Positions 1 to 8,937 of a stretch of DNA of 52,879 nucleotides are shown here, piece after piece. Source of the DNA: Moorena sp. SS36440bin_2. Its GTDB lineage: Bacteria; Cyanobacteriota; Cyanobacteriia; Cyanobacteriales; Coleofasciculaceae. The stretch covers positions 11,610 to 64,488 of the forward strand of contig WTKN01000297.1 of assembly GCA_011524395.1 (NCBI GenBank), written 5' to 3'. The notes below the pieces were generated by a model that was not told the origin of the DNA, ran no database searches, and worked only from the letters and a program-made list of their open reading frames with translations. Made by a program: the position numbers and the translations under genes. How positions within the stretch are numbered: the stretch's first letter is position 1; the number at the start of each line of letters is the position of its first letter.

Positions 1-151
1 CGCGATTAGCCCTTTGGGCCACGCTGCGCGAACGGCCACGGGTGCGCGTTCAACCCTCAACCTTCAACCCTGGCCTTAAGGCCGTAGGCCACGCTGCGCG
101 ATTAGCCCTTTGGGCCACGCTGCGCGAACGGCCACGGGTGCGCGTTCAACC
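1..151. repeat. Two exact 55-bp direct repeats (Moorena-type GC-rich repeat)
   Basis: Positions 1-55 and 97-151 are identical 55-bp copies separated by a 41-bp spacer (96-bp period). The copies contain two forms of the motif GGCCACGCTGCGCG. Related GC-rich fragments recur near 32665-32710, 37555-37590 and 46990-47015. This is non-coding dispersed repeat DNA; an open frame across it is an artefact of its composition. Confidence 0.85.
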
Positions 152-152
152 G

Positions 153-335
153 TTAACCAAATTTAACAATTATAGCTTGCACCAGCTGAATAATTTCAAA
201 AGTGACGAAGACGCTGAGAATAATTGTCACTAATTTATTCAGTATCGGTATGTTGCCATACCCAAACCAAGAGGCAACAAACTTGATTAACACCATACAA
301 ATAGCGCTAATGATTAAAAATTGCAGGATTGCCAT
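153..335 (-). CDS. Small predicted membrane protein, 60 aa
   Basis: I do not recognise a family. The 60-residue product is strongly hydrophobic, with one segment at about residues 2-22 and another at about 31-55, so it is probably a two-helix inner-membrane or thylakoid peptide. An AGGGA ribosome-binding site lies 9 bases before the ATG, which supports real translation. It lies downstream of the polysaccharide genes in the same direction, 121 bp past the GH74-like gene, but nothing ties it to that pathway. The stop codon sits right beside the GC-rich repeat. Confidence 0.5.
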   Translation of the reverse strand: MAILQFLIISAICMVLIKFVASWFGYGNIPILNKLVTIILSVFVTFEIIQLVQAIIVKFG

Positions 336-456
336 TGTTTTATTCCCTGATTAACACGAAACAAGTCAGTAATTTACTGTATGCCCTATTCAATAACGAA
401 TCCCCTAATTACAAGGAAAATTTTATAAAAATCTTAAAAATTCATCAAAATTAACC

Positions 457-2802
457 CTATTGTGATCCGTAGTATATTCCCCTACCGTTGGTACCAATAA
501 AAACAAGTCCGAACTCCTGCTTACTCGCCTCCATCACAGTAGGTCTATTGCCAATTGGTCGAGAGCGATCGCCCATCCGTGTCCACGTGTGTCCCATGTC
601 AAGAGACTGGAATATTCCTGGTTCTTGGGCAGGGCTTTTGGCTGAGCTTGCTAAGCTTCCTCTAGCTTCCTGAGTCCTAACCCTATTGTCGAGATTGGGA
701 AAATTTCCATCAATATTGCCATAAATATATAGTGCTGGAGTGTCGCTGCCCTGGGGTGCTTTACCAAAAGCAAATAGGTGAGCTCTGGTTACTGAAGGCA
801 GCTTAACGAATGACTTACCGCCATCGGTAGAGCGATAAAAACCCTTACGGTCTAGACTCAGCCAAATTTCGCCCTTAACCCCTGGCACCGTTTTCAGGGA
901 ATGCCAACCTTCATTCCGCAGTGAATCATTCACAATTTGAAAGGATGAACCGCCATCATTGGAACGATAGACTTTGCCTTTAGCATAGTAATAAAACGTG
1001 TTGCCATCTACAGGGTCTGCCGCTAAAGATTGAGACCAATTCCATGGACCACCGGGACCATTGGGTAATCCTGAAACCTTTTGCCAGGTCATCCCTCCAT
1101 CCTTAGTGCCCAATGGCTGACCTTGACTAACTGTCACAACAAATAAATTGGGGTTAGTAGCAGACATAGCTACCCGCATCGGCATAGTATTGTCTGGAAA
1201 TGAGGCAAACTGTTGCCATGTCAGACCACCATCGGTGGAAGTAGCTCCAGTATAGGTTGAATTCCAGCGGTAACCACCAACCCGAACCATTTGTAAGGGT
1301 TTAGTTTCACAGTAAGCAATACTATAGGTATCCTGGAATGACTTACCGGGCTCCCCCAGACCAAGTCGTTGAGACGGGTAAGTATCTAATCCTTGGTTAT
1401 GGTAGAAACCATCCACATCCGCCACCCCACTTACAAGTATCGGGCCACGGGGTGGTGAAACCAGAGTAAACGGAACAACTTCCTCGTGTCCAGCGGCATA
1501 GTTAGTCCAAACAACGGGATTAGCATTAAGATCGTCTGTCCGCCATACACCGTACCAATCCGTAAACCACACTCTTCCCGGTACTTTCGGGTCAAACTCC
1601 ATATCTGCCATATGATTAGCAAAATACTTCTTCGGCCACCAGGGAATAGTGTTGTTAACAGAAGCAGTCTTCTGTTTCCAGGTAGTGCCGCCATCCAGGG
1701 AACGGTAGAATTTGGTTTTTTGTGTGCGGTTTAGGGCAACAATAATATCCTCACGATTAGCAGGATTAACACTGAGCGTACCAAAAATGCGATTAGATCC
1801 CCCTGGTTTCATGGTTTTCCAGACACCATTGTCATACTTGTGGACTCCACGATTACTGGTACTGGTGACGTAGAGGATATTATTGTTTCCCACAGCCATG
1901 CGATTGACTGTTTTTGGGCTACCAGCTACCTGAGTCCAGCTGACCCCAGAGTCAGTAGATTTGTAAATGCCATCTCCATAGGGCGAAGCATACACTAAAC
2001 CCGGTACGTGTTTATCAAAGACAATCGCTGTAATACCAATTTTGTTATTTGGTTTACCTAAAGAGGTAACGTTTTCCCAGGTAGCACCAGCATCCGATGA
2101 TTTCCAGAGTCCATCTTCTCTAGAGCCGAACAGGATAATATTGGAATTGAACGGATCAACAGCTAGTCTCTCTCCTAGCCATTTTTTCTTGTGGTTAGCC
2201 CCCATCTTGAGCTCTAGGTTCAACTTTGTCCAAGTTTGTCCTTTATCGGTAGATTTAAATAGTGCTCCCGGTTCAGCCCAGGGATATTTTCCAGCCGCAA
2301 TATAGACAATAGTTGGATCATTGGGATCAACAGCTAGTGCTTCTCCTCCATAGTAGTTTCTCTCAGAGAAGGGAAAGTGTTCTGTCAGGGGAATCCAACG
2401 TTGCTTCGACTCATCCCAACGATAGAAGCCACCCACATCAGTCCGAATATAAACTAAGTCTTTCTCCAGTGGATGGAGGTAAACACCAGTGACATAACCA
2501 CCACCTCCGATCGCTACATTAGTTGTTCCGAGGCGGATATTGTTCTGGTATTTCCCAGAGCTAACTACCTCAGCCTGTCCTGAATTTACCTTAACGATAT
2601 CAGTGACTAATACAATTGACCCCAGCATCATCAAACTAGTCAGGAGCATCAGTCCTAGAGTAACCCTTTGCCTAAACCAACGGTTGGGTTGGGTAATAGC
2701 TCGAATCCGGTGATTGGCAATCCACTTAGCAAAGGTTAGCCCAATCGCAAAAATAAATAAGCCTAAAAGCACCCTGAGTGCGATCGCAAGCCAGTCAATC
2801 AT
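457..2802 (-). CDS. Membrane-anchored GH74-like beta-propeller protein (sortilin/BNR repeats)
   Basis: 781 aa. Two hydrophobic segments (about residues 4-26 and 46-68) are followed by repeated blades of the BNR/Asp-box type (SxDxGxxW), for example near residues 184-191, 235-242, 283-289 and 368-375. The order and motifs resemble GH74 xyloglucanases: 'YIRTDVGGFYRWD' matches the region of the first catalytic Asp (here D122), and 'VSGVADVDGF' the region of the second (here about D462). GH74 enzymes cleave beta-1,4-glucan backbones, so an exopolysaccharide-modifying or -cleaving role outside the membrane fits the locus. That activity is inferred; non-catalytic sortilin-like propellers share the fold. 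It is the last large gene of the minus-strand polysaccharide series. Confidence 0.7.
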   Translation of the reverse strand: MIDWLAIALRVLLGLFIFAIGLTFAKWIANHRIRAITQPNRWFRQRVTLGLMLLTSLMMLGSIVLVTDIVKVNSGQAEVVSSGKYQNNIRLGTTNVAIGGGGYVTGVYLHPLEKDLVYIRTDVGGFYRWDESKQRWIPLTEHFPFSERNYYGGEALAVDPNDPTIVYIAAGKYPWAEPGALFKSTDKGQTWTKLNLELKMGANHKKKWLGERLAVDPFNSNIILFGSREDGLWKSSDAGATWENVTSLGKPNNKIGITAIVFDKHVPGLVYASPYGDGIYKSTDSGVSWTQVAGSPKTVNRMAVGNNNILYVTSTSNRGVHKYDNGVWKTMKPGGSNRIFGTLSVNPANREDIIVALNRTQKTKFYRSLDGGTTWKQKTASVNNTIPWWPKKYFANHMADMEFDPKVPGRVWFTDWYGVWRTDDLNANPVVWTNYAAGHEEVVPFTLVSPPRGPILVSGVADVDGFYHNQGLDTYPSQRLGLGEPGKSFQDTYSIAYCETKPLQMVRVGGYRWNSTYTGATSTDGGLTWQQFASFPDNTMPMRVAMSATNPNLFVVTVSQGQPLGTKDGGMTWQKVSGLPNGPGGPWNWSQSLAADPVDGNTFYYYAKGKVYRSNDGGSSFQIVNDSLRNEGWHSLKTVPGVKGEIWLSLDRKGFYRSTDGGKSFVKLPSVTRAHLFAFGKAPQGSDTPALYIYGNIDGNFPNLDNRVRTQEARGSLASSAKSPAQEPGIFQSLDMGHTWTRMGDRSRPIGNRPTVMEASKQEFGLVFIGTNGRGIYYGSQ

Positions 2803-2960
2803 AGAAATAATAGAATCAGCAACTTGGACAAGACTTACCCAGTAACTCTACTAGTAGAGTACTTTAATAACCAACCCTACTATTTTTATAGCGATTTATA
2901 GGATTTGTTACCCAGTTTTTCCTAAATCCTACAGAATGCTCCTGTGTTTTATAGCTATTG

Positions 2961-3749
2961 CTAAGGCGTAGCCAAAAAATTCCAAGCAGAGTCTTCTTCA
3001 CAGATTATCCTAAATTCAGGCTCACTGAGTGGAGCTAACCCCTCTAGCCAACTGTTAAGATTAAAAATTTTCAAACCACACTGATTGACTAGCAACTCAT
3101 ACATCATACCTGGCGTTGTTTTATAATCAACCATGCCACTATGACCAAATTCAAATACTAGGTAAGGCTTGTGAGTTTTTAAGGTTCGGATAGCACCTTT
3201 GAAAACCTGAAACTCTGCTCCTTCTACATCTACCTTAATGAAATTAACCTTGAAGTCAGGTTGAATGATGTCATCAAGTTTTTGAGTTTTGATAGCAATA
3301 GATGCTGTTTCAGCATTGTTATAGCCCCAATAGCTGTAGTCTCTTTGTTTTAGACCACTCAGTGCTGGGGCATCAACAACATGCCAGAAGGTGCTTTCTC
3401 CCTCTAAATCACTCAAAGCAATTTGCCTAACATCAACCTTTGGGAACCGTTTTTGCAGCCGAGTAGCCAGCCGAGGGAGCGGCTCGAAAGCATAGTGCTC
3501 ACCGAGGGGAGACAGTTGGCATATTTTTGTCAACACACTCCCCATGTTGCCACCCACATCGATACAGTTTGAGGATTTGTCTAAAATCCGCTTCATAATC
3601 TGATAGACATAGGTATCATCTTTCCTGCTGGTCAGTATCTTTTGGCTAGGAGGCTTGATCAAATCAACAATACTTCTTGCCCCAGACTCAAACGGTGTGC
3701 CAATTAATAACTCTTTCAGGTGAGTTTTTATGGTTAAAGGTAGATTCAT
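2961..3749 (-). CDS. FkbM-family SAM-dependent methyltransferase
   Basis: 262 aa, the usual size for the family. The SAM-binding motif is 'CIDVGGNMGSV', followed by 'YAFEPLPRL' (acidic end of strand 2) and 'NFIKVDVEGAEFQVFKGA', the FkbM signature. Family members O-methylate sugars or other small hydroxylated substrates. Given its place among glycosyltransferases, the likely role is methylating a sugar of the exported polysaccharide. It lies 158 bp upstream of the GH74-like gene and about 120 bp downstream of a GT2 gene, all co-directional. The donor and fold are clear; the acceptor is unknown. Confidence 0.85.
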   Translation of the reverse strand: MNLPLTIKTHLKELLIGTPFESGARSIVDLIKPPSQKILTSRKDDTYVYQIMKRILDKSSNCIDVGGNMGSVLTKICQLSPLGEHYAFEPLPRLATRLQKRFPKVDVRQIALSDLEGESTFWHVVDAPALSGLKQRDYSYWGYNNAETASIAIKTQKLDDIIQPDFKVNFIKVDVEGAEFQVFKGAIRTLKTHKPYLVFEFGHSGMVDYKTTPGMMYELLVNQCGLKIFNLNSWLEGLAPLSEPEFRIICEEDSAWNFLATP

Positions 3750-3871
3750 TTTTTAGCCGCGTATAAACCTTAGCTTTTAGTTTATAGCAGAAACTAATCA
3801 TGGTTTAGCAGTTTGATATACAAAGTTCGATAAAAACTTTACAAAGTGTTTGTGAAGCCCCCTATCAAATA

Positions 3872-4885
3872 TTAAGCTTGCTCCTGAGAAATTTGGCGCT
3901 TTTGTGAAGCTCCTGTGGTTTTTAAAGCCACAGCTTCCATTTGCTGGTAAATAGTTTTAGGTAAAAGTCGGAGCAAATAAGCAGCAGCCCCGGTCAACAG
4001 AGTACGAAGCGGTTCCTCTAGCAAAATACGCCAGTAAGTCGCTAAAGCCTTATTAAACAATTCTGTTGCCATCAAGCCTTCGTTGATGCTGAGTGCACGT
4101 CGAGCACCAAACCGTAAATAATAGGCGCGGGCTGGGTTTTCACATTCAGCAATTACCTCTGGAGCATAGGCACGTGTTTTCTCAATCACCTTTTCTAGAG
4201 AATTTATATGCTTGAGTATACTAGCTGAATGCCCTTGTGAATGAATACGATATAAAGTCAGAGGTTCTGGCAAACCTTCCATGTGCCAATCAGTTTTAAT
4301 CGCCATGCGCAGCCAACATTCCACGTCTTCGATATTGTGCAATTCAGTATCAAAATAAGCATCCTCCCTACCCTGCTCGTCTCGGTATCGAATTGCTTCA
4401 AACACTTCTCGCCGAATCACTGGTGTTGAACCATTACCAATGGGATTACGACACATGATATAATCTGTAGTTATATCTTTAGTTTTGGCTATTTGATAGA
4501 TTCCTAACGGAGTTCCTGTTTCATCAATGAACGCAGAATAGCTAAAACTGACTCCTACATGGGGTGATGTTTCTAGATGCAAAACATGCTTTTCTAGCTT
4601 TTCTGGAACCCAGAGGTCATCTCCATCTAAGAAAGCCATATACTCTCCTTCAGCATGACGAATTCCAGTGTTTCTAGCCGCTGATACGCCTTGATTATCC
4701 TGATGAATAATTTTAATTCTCGGATCTTTAATTTGTTGACATATTTCGATACTGTTGTCAGGAGAGCCATCATCAATGAGTAGCAGCTCAAAATTTTGAT
4801 AGGTTTGATTGAGCACAGATTTTACTGTAGCTGCTATGTATTTATCAACCTTATAGACGGGAATAATTACCGATACTTTTTTCAT
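3872..4885 (-). CDS. GT2 family glycosyltransferase (copy A)
   Basis: 337 aa GT-A type enzyme: N-terminal 'VSVIIPVYKVDKYIAATVKS', nucleotide-binding 'LLIDDGSPDNS', 'GVSAARNTGIRHAEGEYMAFLDGDDLW' region with the DxD-type acidic cluster, and an amphipathic/hydrophobic C-terminus. A GTG 12 bases further upstream keeps the frame open, but it is part of the AAAGGTG ribosome-binding site, so I start at the ATG at 4885. It should transfer an NDP-sugar to a lipid-linked polysaccharide intermediate at the cytoplasmic membrane face. Its closest relative in the window is the gene at 6851-7876: both have C-termini of the type 'ALKTTG.SQKR.ISQ'. Confidence 0.9.
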   Translation of the reverse strand: MKKVSVIIPVYKVDKYIAATVKSVLNQTYQNFELLLIDDGSPDNSIEICQQIKDPRIKIIHQDNQGVSAARNTGIRHAEGEYMAFLDGDDLWVPEKLEKHVLHLETSPHVGVSFSYSAFIDETGTPLGIYQIAKTKDITTDYIMCRNPIGNGSTPVIRREVFEAIRYRDEQGREDAYFDTELHNIEDVECWLRMAIKTDWHMEGLPEPLTLYRIHSQGHSASILKHINSLEKVIEKTRAYAPEVIAECENPARAYYLRFGARRALSINEGLMATELFNKALATYWRILLEEPLRTLLTGAAAYLLRLLPKTIYQQMEAVALKTTGASQKRQISQEQA

Positions 4886-4967
4886 TGTATTTCGCACCTT
4901 TAAATTAGTTGACCATGCTAGAAAAGCACAAGGTAAATAAAGATATAGTTGAAAACTAGGTAAACGC

Positions 4968-4991
4968 TTATATAATCAGCTGATTATATAA
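4968..4991. repeat. Perfect 24-bp palindrome
   Basis: The half-site TTATATAATCAG is followed directly by its reverse complement with no loop. It sits 46 bp past the stop of copy B and 82 bp before the start of copy A. Being fully palindromic it could be an operator or a cruciform site rather than an RNA hairpin; no U-tract follows. Confidence 0.6.
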
Positions 4992-5037
4992 GGTTTGGTA
5001 ATTTTTAATTTATAATTTTTAATTCCGCGCAGCCGTA

Positions 5038-6051
5038 CTAATTTTGGACAACAGGCTGTTTTTTAACATTTTTTAGCAGGTTAGAGACAAGCAATTCAAT
5101 TTGAGCATATAAAGACTTCGGTAATAACCAAAGCATATAAGCCGCTATTAAGGTTAAGATTGTTCGCCGTGGCTGTTCTAGTAGGATAAGCCAGTGATTG
5201 GATAATGAGCGATGTATAAGTGTCACAGCATCTGAACCTACTTTAAGGCGAACCGCACTCCTAGCCAAGTACCGTAATTGGTAAGCCCTAGAAATATTTT
5301 CCCATCGGCTTGTCAGTGTGGGAGCATAGGAACGGGTCTTTTCAATCATTTGTTCTAAAGACTCAAACTGCTTCAAGAGATTGGCTGATAACCCTTGTGT
5401 ATTAATTCGATACAGGGTTAATGCTTCAGGTATTCCTTCAATTTTCCAGTCAGTTTGAATAGCGATGCGAAGCCAACATTCAAGATCTTCAGCACGACGG
5501 AAGTTTTCATCAAAGTAATAATCTTCTGTAGAGCCGTAAAGATTATCCTGATACTTAATTGTGTCAAAGACTTCCCGACGAACTACAGCAGCCGAACCGT
5601 TACCGATCGGACTCTCTCGAAACAAATCAGATATAGTAATATTACTGAGCTTAGGCATTAGATAGGCACCCATAAAATTTCCATCTTCATCAATTAAAGC
5701 AGAAGGGCTAAAACTAATCCCGACATCTGGGAATTTTTCTAAGTGTTCAATATGTCTTTCCAGTTTCTGAGGTAACCACAAGTCGTCTCCATCTAAAAAC
5801 GCTAAATAATCTCCTTTGGCATGGCGAATTCCTGTATTTCGCGCTCCAGCAAGTCCCCGATTATTTTGGTGAATAATTTTAATTCTGGGATCGGAGAATT
5901 GCCGACAATTTTTTACACTTTCATCGGGAGAATCATCGTCAATAATCAACATTTCAAAGTTTTTATAAGTCTGGTTTATCACCGACTGTACTGCGGTAGC
6001 AATATACTTTTCAACGCCGTATACTGGGATAATTATCGAAACAGTTTTCAT
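5038..6051 (-). CDS. GT2 family glycosyltransferase (copy B)
   Basis: 337 aa. Same architecture as copy A ('VSIIIPVYGVEKYIATAVQS', 'IIDDDSPDES', 'FLDGDDLW'), but distinct in the middle: 'YFDENFRRAEDLECWLRIAI' and 'DWKIEGIPEALTLYRIN' are shared almost word for word with the gene at 7912-8937 (copy D), not with A or C. A and B are therefore two diverged subtypes. No strong ribosome-binding site precedes the ATG. The predicted role is addition of a sugar to the growing repeat unit; donor and linkage cannot be told. Confidence 0.9.
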   Translation of the reverse strand: MKTVSIIIPVYGVEKYIATAVQSVINQTYKNFEMLIIDDDSPDESVKNCRQFSDPRIKIIHQNNRGLAGARNTGIRHAKGDYLAFLDGDDLWLPQKLERHIEHLEKFPDVGISFSPSALIDEDGNFMGAYLMPKLSNITISDLFRESPIGNGSAAVVRREVFDTIKYQDNLYGSTEDYYFDENFRRAEDLECWLRIAIQTDWKIEGIPEALTLYRINTQGLSANLLKQFESLEQMIEKTRSYAPTLTSRWENISRAYQLRYLARSAVRLKVGSDAVTLIHRSLSNHWLILLEQPRRTILTLIAAYMLWLLPKSLYAQIELLVSNLLKNVKKQPVVQN

Positions 6052-6106
6052 GGATTAAAATTTATTAAGCTGTTTACAGATACGGTATAATATAATAATT
6101 ATTTGT

Positions 6107-6140
6107 AATAATGTTGTTAATCAAACTTAACAACATTATT
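6107..6140. repeat. Inverted repeat, 14-bp arms
   Basis: Arms AATAATGTTGTTAA (6107-6120) and its exact complement (6127-6140) flank a 6-base loop. It lies just upstream of copy B, where it could form a 5'-UTR hairpin or an operator. Confidence 0.6.
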
Positions 6141-6197
6141 ACACTAATTTTTCATAAACTTAGACTAAATAATCAGGTATATAGTTCTAAGTAATTA

Positions 6198-6232
6198 AAA
6201 CTATCTATAGTTTGTCTATCTATAGATAGTTT
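6198..6232. repeat. Inverted repeat, 13-bp arms
   Basis: AAACTATCTATAG (6198-6210) pairs perfectly with 6220-6232 around a 9-base loop. Confidence 0.6.
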
Positions 6233-6637
6233 GGTCTCCATTTTAACCTTAAACCTAGATCTAGCAAGTACTTTGGGGCGCTTGTTGCCACCCAGATAAA
6301 TATAAATAAAATTTATCAGTTTTTTGATAATAGTTTTTGTGTAATTGTAGAATATACTCTCAAGTAGCATTATTACTGTATACTACATTTGTATAATACA
6401 GCGAAAGCCACAAGTAGACAATTAAGCAATATCATGATTTCAATATGCCATGGCTGTCAGGTGATATAAAAGCGTTATAACCAGACTTTATAGAAGTAAA
6501 TCATACTTGAAAAGTATAGCAAAAAAAAACTGTCTAGGGAAAGATTTAATTTATAAAGACTAGATATAATTTTCACAATTAGTAGACATAAATTTTACAA
6601 TTAGCTACAACTCACAAAATATCCAATTTCACTGTCT

Positions 6638-6735
6638 TGATGCCGTCGCGAATGGGGAGGGGCTGTGTGGGTCACCTGCGTCCGCACCGCTGTTTGTCCT
6701 GTGGAGACTCCCTGTTCCTTTGCTGCATCGCTTTA
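6638..6735 (+). repeat. Dispersed repeat (TTGATGCCGTCGC ... TTGCTGCATCGCTT), copy 1
   Basis: It begins with TTGATGCCGTCGC and ends with TTGCTGCATCGCTT, with an about 45-bp longer interior than the copies at 32831-32885 (inverted) and 48148-48200. The ends pair as GATGC/GCATC, giving a closing stem. Confidence 0.75.
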
Positions 6736-6750
6736 TAGATGGTACAGATA

Positions 6751-6800
6751 GTTAATGGGTAATGGATCATTGACAGAGGCATGATCCATTACCCATTAAC
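6751..6800. repeat. Perfect 20-bp inverted repeat
   Basis: Arms GTTAATGGGTAATGGATCAT (6751-6770) and its exact complement (6781-6800) flank a 10-base loop. It sits 50 bp past the stop codon of copy C, so it may act as its terminator. A related structure built from the same ATGGGTAAT-type words occurs at 48625-48674. Confidence 0.7.
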
Positions 6801-6850
6801 CAGTATGCATTGGTAGCAGAGCTTTAGCTATTTGCTAAATAGATGAAATT

Positions 6851-7876
6851 TCATGTACCTCTGATTGCTTGAGAAATCCGGCGCTTTTGTGAAGACCCTG
6901 TGGTTTTTAAAGCTAAAGCTTCTATATACTTGTAAAGATTCTCAGGTATAAGCCAAAGCAAATAGGCCGCAACCCCGGTTAACACGGTACGACGTGGTTC
7001 TTCCCAGAGCATCTGCCAGTAGGTACCCAGAGCTTCGTTGAAGAATTGGACAGCCATGGCACCATCTCTCAAGGTAACTGCCCTACGAGCTAGATACCTC
7101 AAATGGTAAGCACGGGCGCGGTTTTCCCACTCAAGCACCACCTCAGGAGCATAGGAACGAGTCTTCTCTATTACCTGTTCCCAAGACCTTTGTTTTTTGA
7201 ACAAGTTAGCTGATATACCACCGGAATTTACTCGGTATAGAGTCAAAGAATCAGCAATGCCTTCCAGGTGCCAATTGGTTTGGATAGCAATGCGAAACCA
7301 ACAATCCAAATCCTGTGACCCTTGCAATTCTTCATCCCAATAAAAGTCGTTGCTCTTTCCGTTAATAGTCTCTTGATACTTAATGGCTTCAAATACCTCC
7401 TTGCGGAACACGGCACAGGAGCCATTACTAATAGGATTACGGCAAATTATGTCACCGATGGTGATTTCCTTGAGCTTGGGTAGTTGATAGATGCCTAGAG
7501 AATTTCCCGCTTCATCGATAAACGCCGAACAGCTAAAGCTAATCCCCAATTTGAGATTATTTTCCAAATGTTCAATATGTTTTTCTAGCTTTTCAGGCAA
7601 CCATAGGTCATCGCCATCTAAAAATGCTAAATACTCTCCCTGGGCTTGGCGGATTCCTTCATTCCTTGCTGCATTTGCTCCCTGATTTTCCTGACGAATA
7701 ATTTTGATTCTGGGGTCTAGGAACTGCTGGCAAATCTCTACACTGTGGTCAGGAGAACCATCATCAATCAGTAAATATTCAAAATTTTGGTAAGTTTGAT
7801 CCAAAACTGACTGTACTGTAGCAGCAATATACTTCTCAACGTTGTATACTGGAGTAATGACGGAAACTTTTTTCAT
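6851..7876 (-). CDS. GT2 family glycosyltransferase (copy C, type A)
   Basis: 341 aa. It has the GT2 core 'VSVITPVYNVEKYIAATVQS', 'LLIDDGSPDHS', 'RNEGIRQAQGEYLAFLDGDD'. It shares with copy A the 'ICRNPI.NGS' segment, 'LGIYQ' and the C-terminal 'ALKTTGSSQKRRIS'. It lies 35 bp downstream of copy D, so C and D are probably co-transcribed. Together C-D repeats the arrangement of A-B, which points to duplication of a two-gene module followed by divergence. Substrate unknown. Confidence 0.9.
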   Translation of the reverse strand: MKKVSVITPVYNVEKYIAATVQSVLDQTYQNFEYLLIDDGSPDHSVEICQQFLDPRIKIIRQENQGANAARNEGIRQAQGEYLAFLDGDDLWLPEKLEKHIEHLENNLKLGISFSCSAFIDEAGNSLGIYQLPKLKEITIGDIICRNPISNGSCAVFRKEVFEAIKYQETINGKSNDFYWDEELQGSQDLDCWFRIAIQTNWHLEGIADSLTLYRVNSGGISANLFKKQRSWEQVIEKTRSYAPEVVLEWENRARAYHLRYLARRAVTLRDGAMAVQFFNEALGTYWQMLWEEPRRTVLTGVAAYLLWLIPENLYKYIEALALKTTGSSQKRRISQAIRGT

Positions 7877-7911
7877 TTTATCACCAATCTTATCTTAAAT
7901 GACTCAGACAA

Positions 7912-8937
7912 TTATTGCCCAAGTTTGTCTTGTAAAATCTGACGTCTTTGGATCATTCCCACTATTTTGACAGCCAGAACTTCCAGGTAGGAATATAGGG
8001 GCTTAGGCAACAGCCAAAGTAAATAAGCAGCAGCCAAAGTCCGAAGGGTACGGCTTGGTTCTTCCAAGAGAAGACGCCAGTAAGTTGCCAAAGCACTGTT
8101 AATTAGTTTGACAGACATTGGTCCATCTTTGAGACGTACTGCACTACGAGAAAAGTTCCGCAATCGATAGGCCAGGGCTAAATTTCCCCACTTTTCAATC
8201 AATTCAGGAGCGTAGGAGCGAGTTTTTTCTAGTACTTGTTTCCAGGAATCTAACTGTTTGACTAAGTTTGCTGAAAGACTGGCTGAATTCACTCGATATA
8301 AGGTTAGTGCTTCAGGGATTCCCTCAATTTTCCAGTCTGTCTGAATCGCAATACGTAGCCAACATTCAATATCTTCAGCGCGGCGGAAGTTTTCATCAAA
8401 GTAAAAATCTTCTGTAGTGCCGTAAAGGTTATCTTGATACCTAATCGCTTCAAAGACTTCCGGTCTAATTACCGGAGCTGAACCATTCCCAATAGGACTA
8501 GACCGGAATAAATCTGATCGGGTAATGTCCTTTAACTTAGGCATTAGATAAGTGTTCAATAAATTTCCAGATTCATCAATTAATGCTGAACGGCTAAAAC
8601 TAACCCCTACCTCTGGAAATTTTTCTAAGTGTTCAATATGTCTTTCCAGTTTCTGAGGCAACCACAAGTCATCCCCATCTAAAAACGCTAAATAATCTCC
8701 TTTGGCATGGCGAATTCCTGTATTTCTCGCTCCAGCAAGTCCCCGATTAGTTTGATGAATAATCTTAATTCGATCATCCGAGAATTCTTGACAAATTTTT
8801 ATACTACTGTCTGGGGATTCATCGTCAATAATCAGCACTTCAAAGTTGGTATAGGTCTGGTCGAGAACAGACTGCACCGCTGCTGCAATATAGTTTTCAA
8901 CTCCGTAGACTGGAATAATGACAGAAACATGTTTCAT
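7912..8937 (-). CDS. GT2 family glycosyltransferase (copy D, type B)
   Basis: 341 aa. N-terminal 'VSVIIPVYGVENYIAAAVQS', 'IIDDESPDSS', 'LAGARNTGIRHAKGDYLAFL', then 'FYFDENFRRAEDIECWLRIA' and 'DWKIEGIPEALTLYRVN', near-identical to copy B. It is the first of the four-gene GT2 series and lies downstream of the flippase fusion, separated by a 144-bp AT-rich spacer containing two A-tracts. Confidence 0.9.
   Translation of the reverse strand: MKHVSVIIPVYGVENYIAAAVQSVLDQTYTNFEVLIIDDESPDSSIKICQEFSDDRIKIIHQTNRGLAGARNTGIRHAKGDYLAFLDGDDLWLPQKLERHIEHLEKFPEVGVSFSRSALIDESGNLLNTYLMPKLKDITRSDLFRSSPIGNGSAPVIRPEVFEAIRYQDNLYGTTEDFYFDENFRRAEDIECWLRIAIQTDWKIEGIPEALTLYRVNSASLSANLVKQLDSWKQVLEKTRSYAPELIEKWGNLALAYRLRNFSRSAVRLKDGPMSVKLINSALATYWRLLLEEPSRTLRTLAAAYLLWLLPKPLYSYLEVLAVKIVGMIQRRQILQDKLGQ

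Larger units (their letters stand above)
6052..6850. other. 799-bp AT-rich non-coding gap with perfect inverted repeats
   Basis: I see no convincing gene; a 65-codon frame at 6173-6370 is AT-rich and lacks family features. The stretch holds three perfect inverted repeats (6107-6140, 6198-6232, 6751-6800) and one copy of a dispersed repeat (6638-6735). It interrupts an otherwise tightly spaced minus-strand series exactly at the boundary of the A-B / A'-B' duplication. Confidence 0.7.

Noticed and set aside
6173..6370. 65-codon minus-strand open frame in the 6.1-6.8 kb gap
   Set aside because: It is AT-rich, Lys/Ile/Tyr-dominated, spans an inverted repeat and has no ribosome-binding site.
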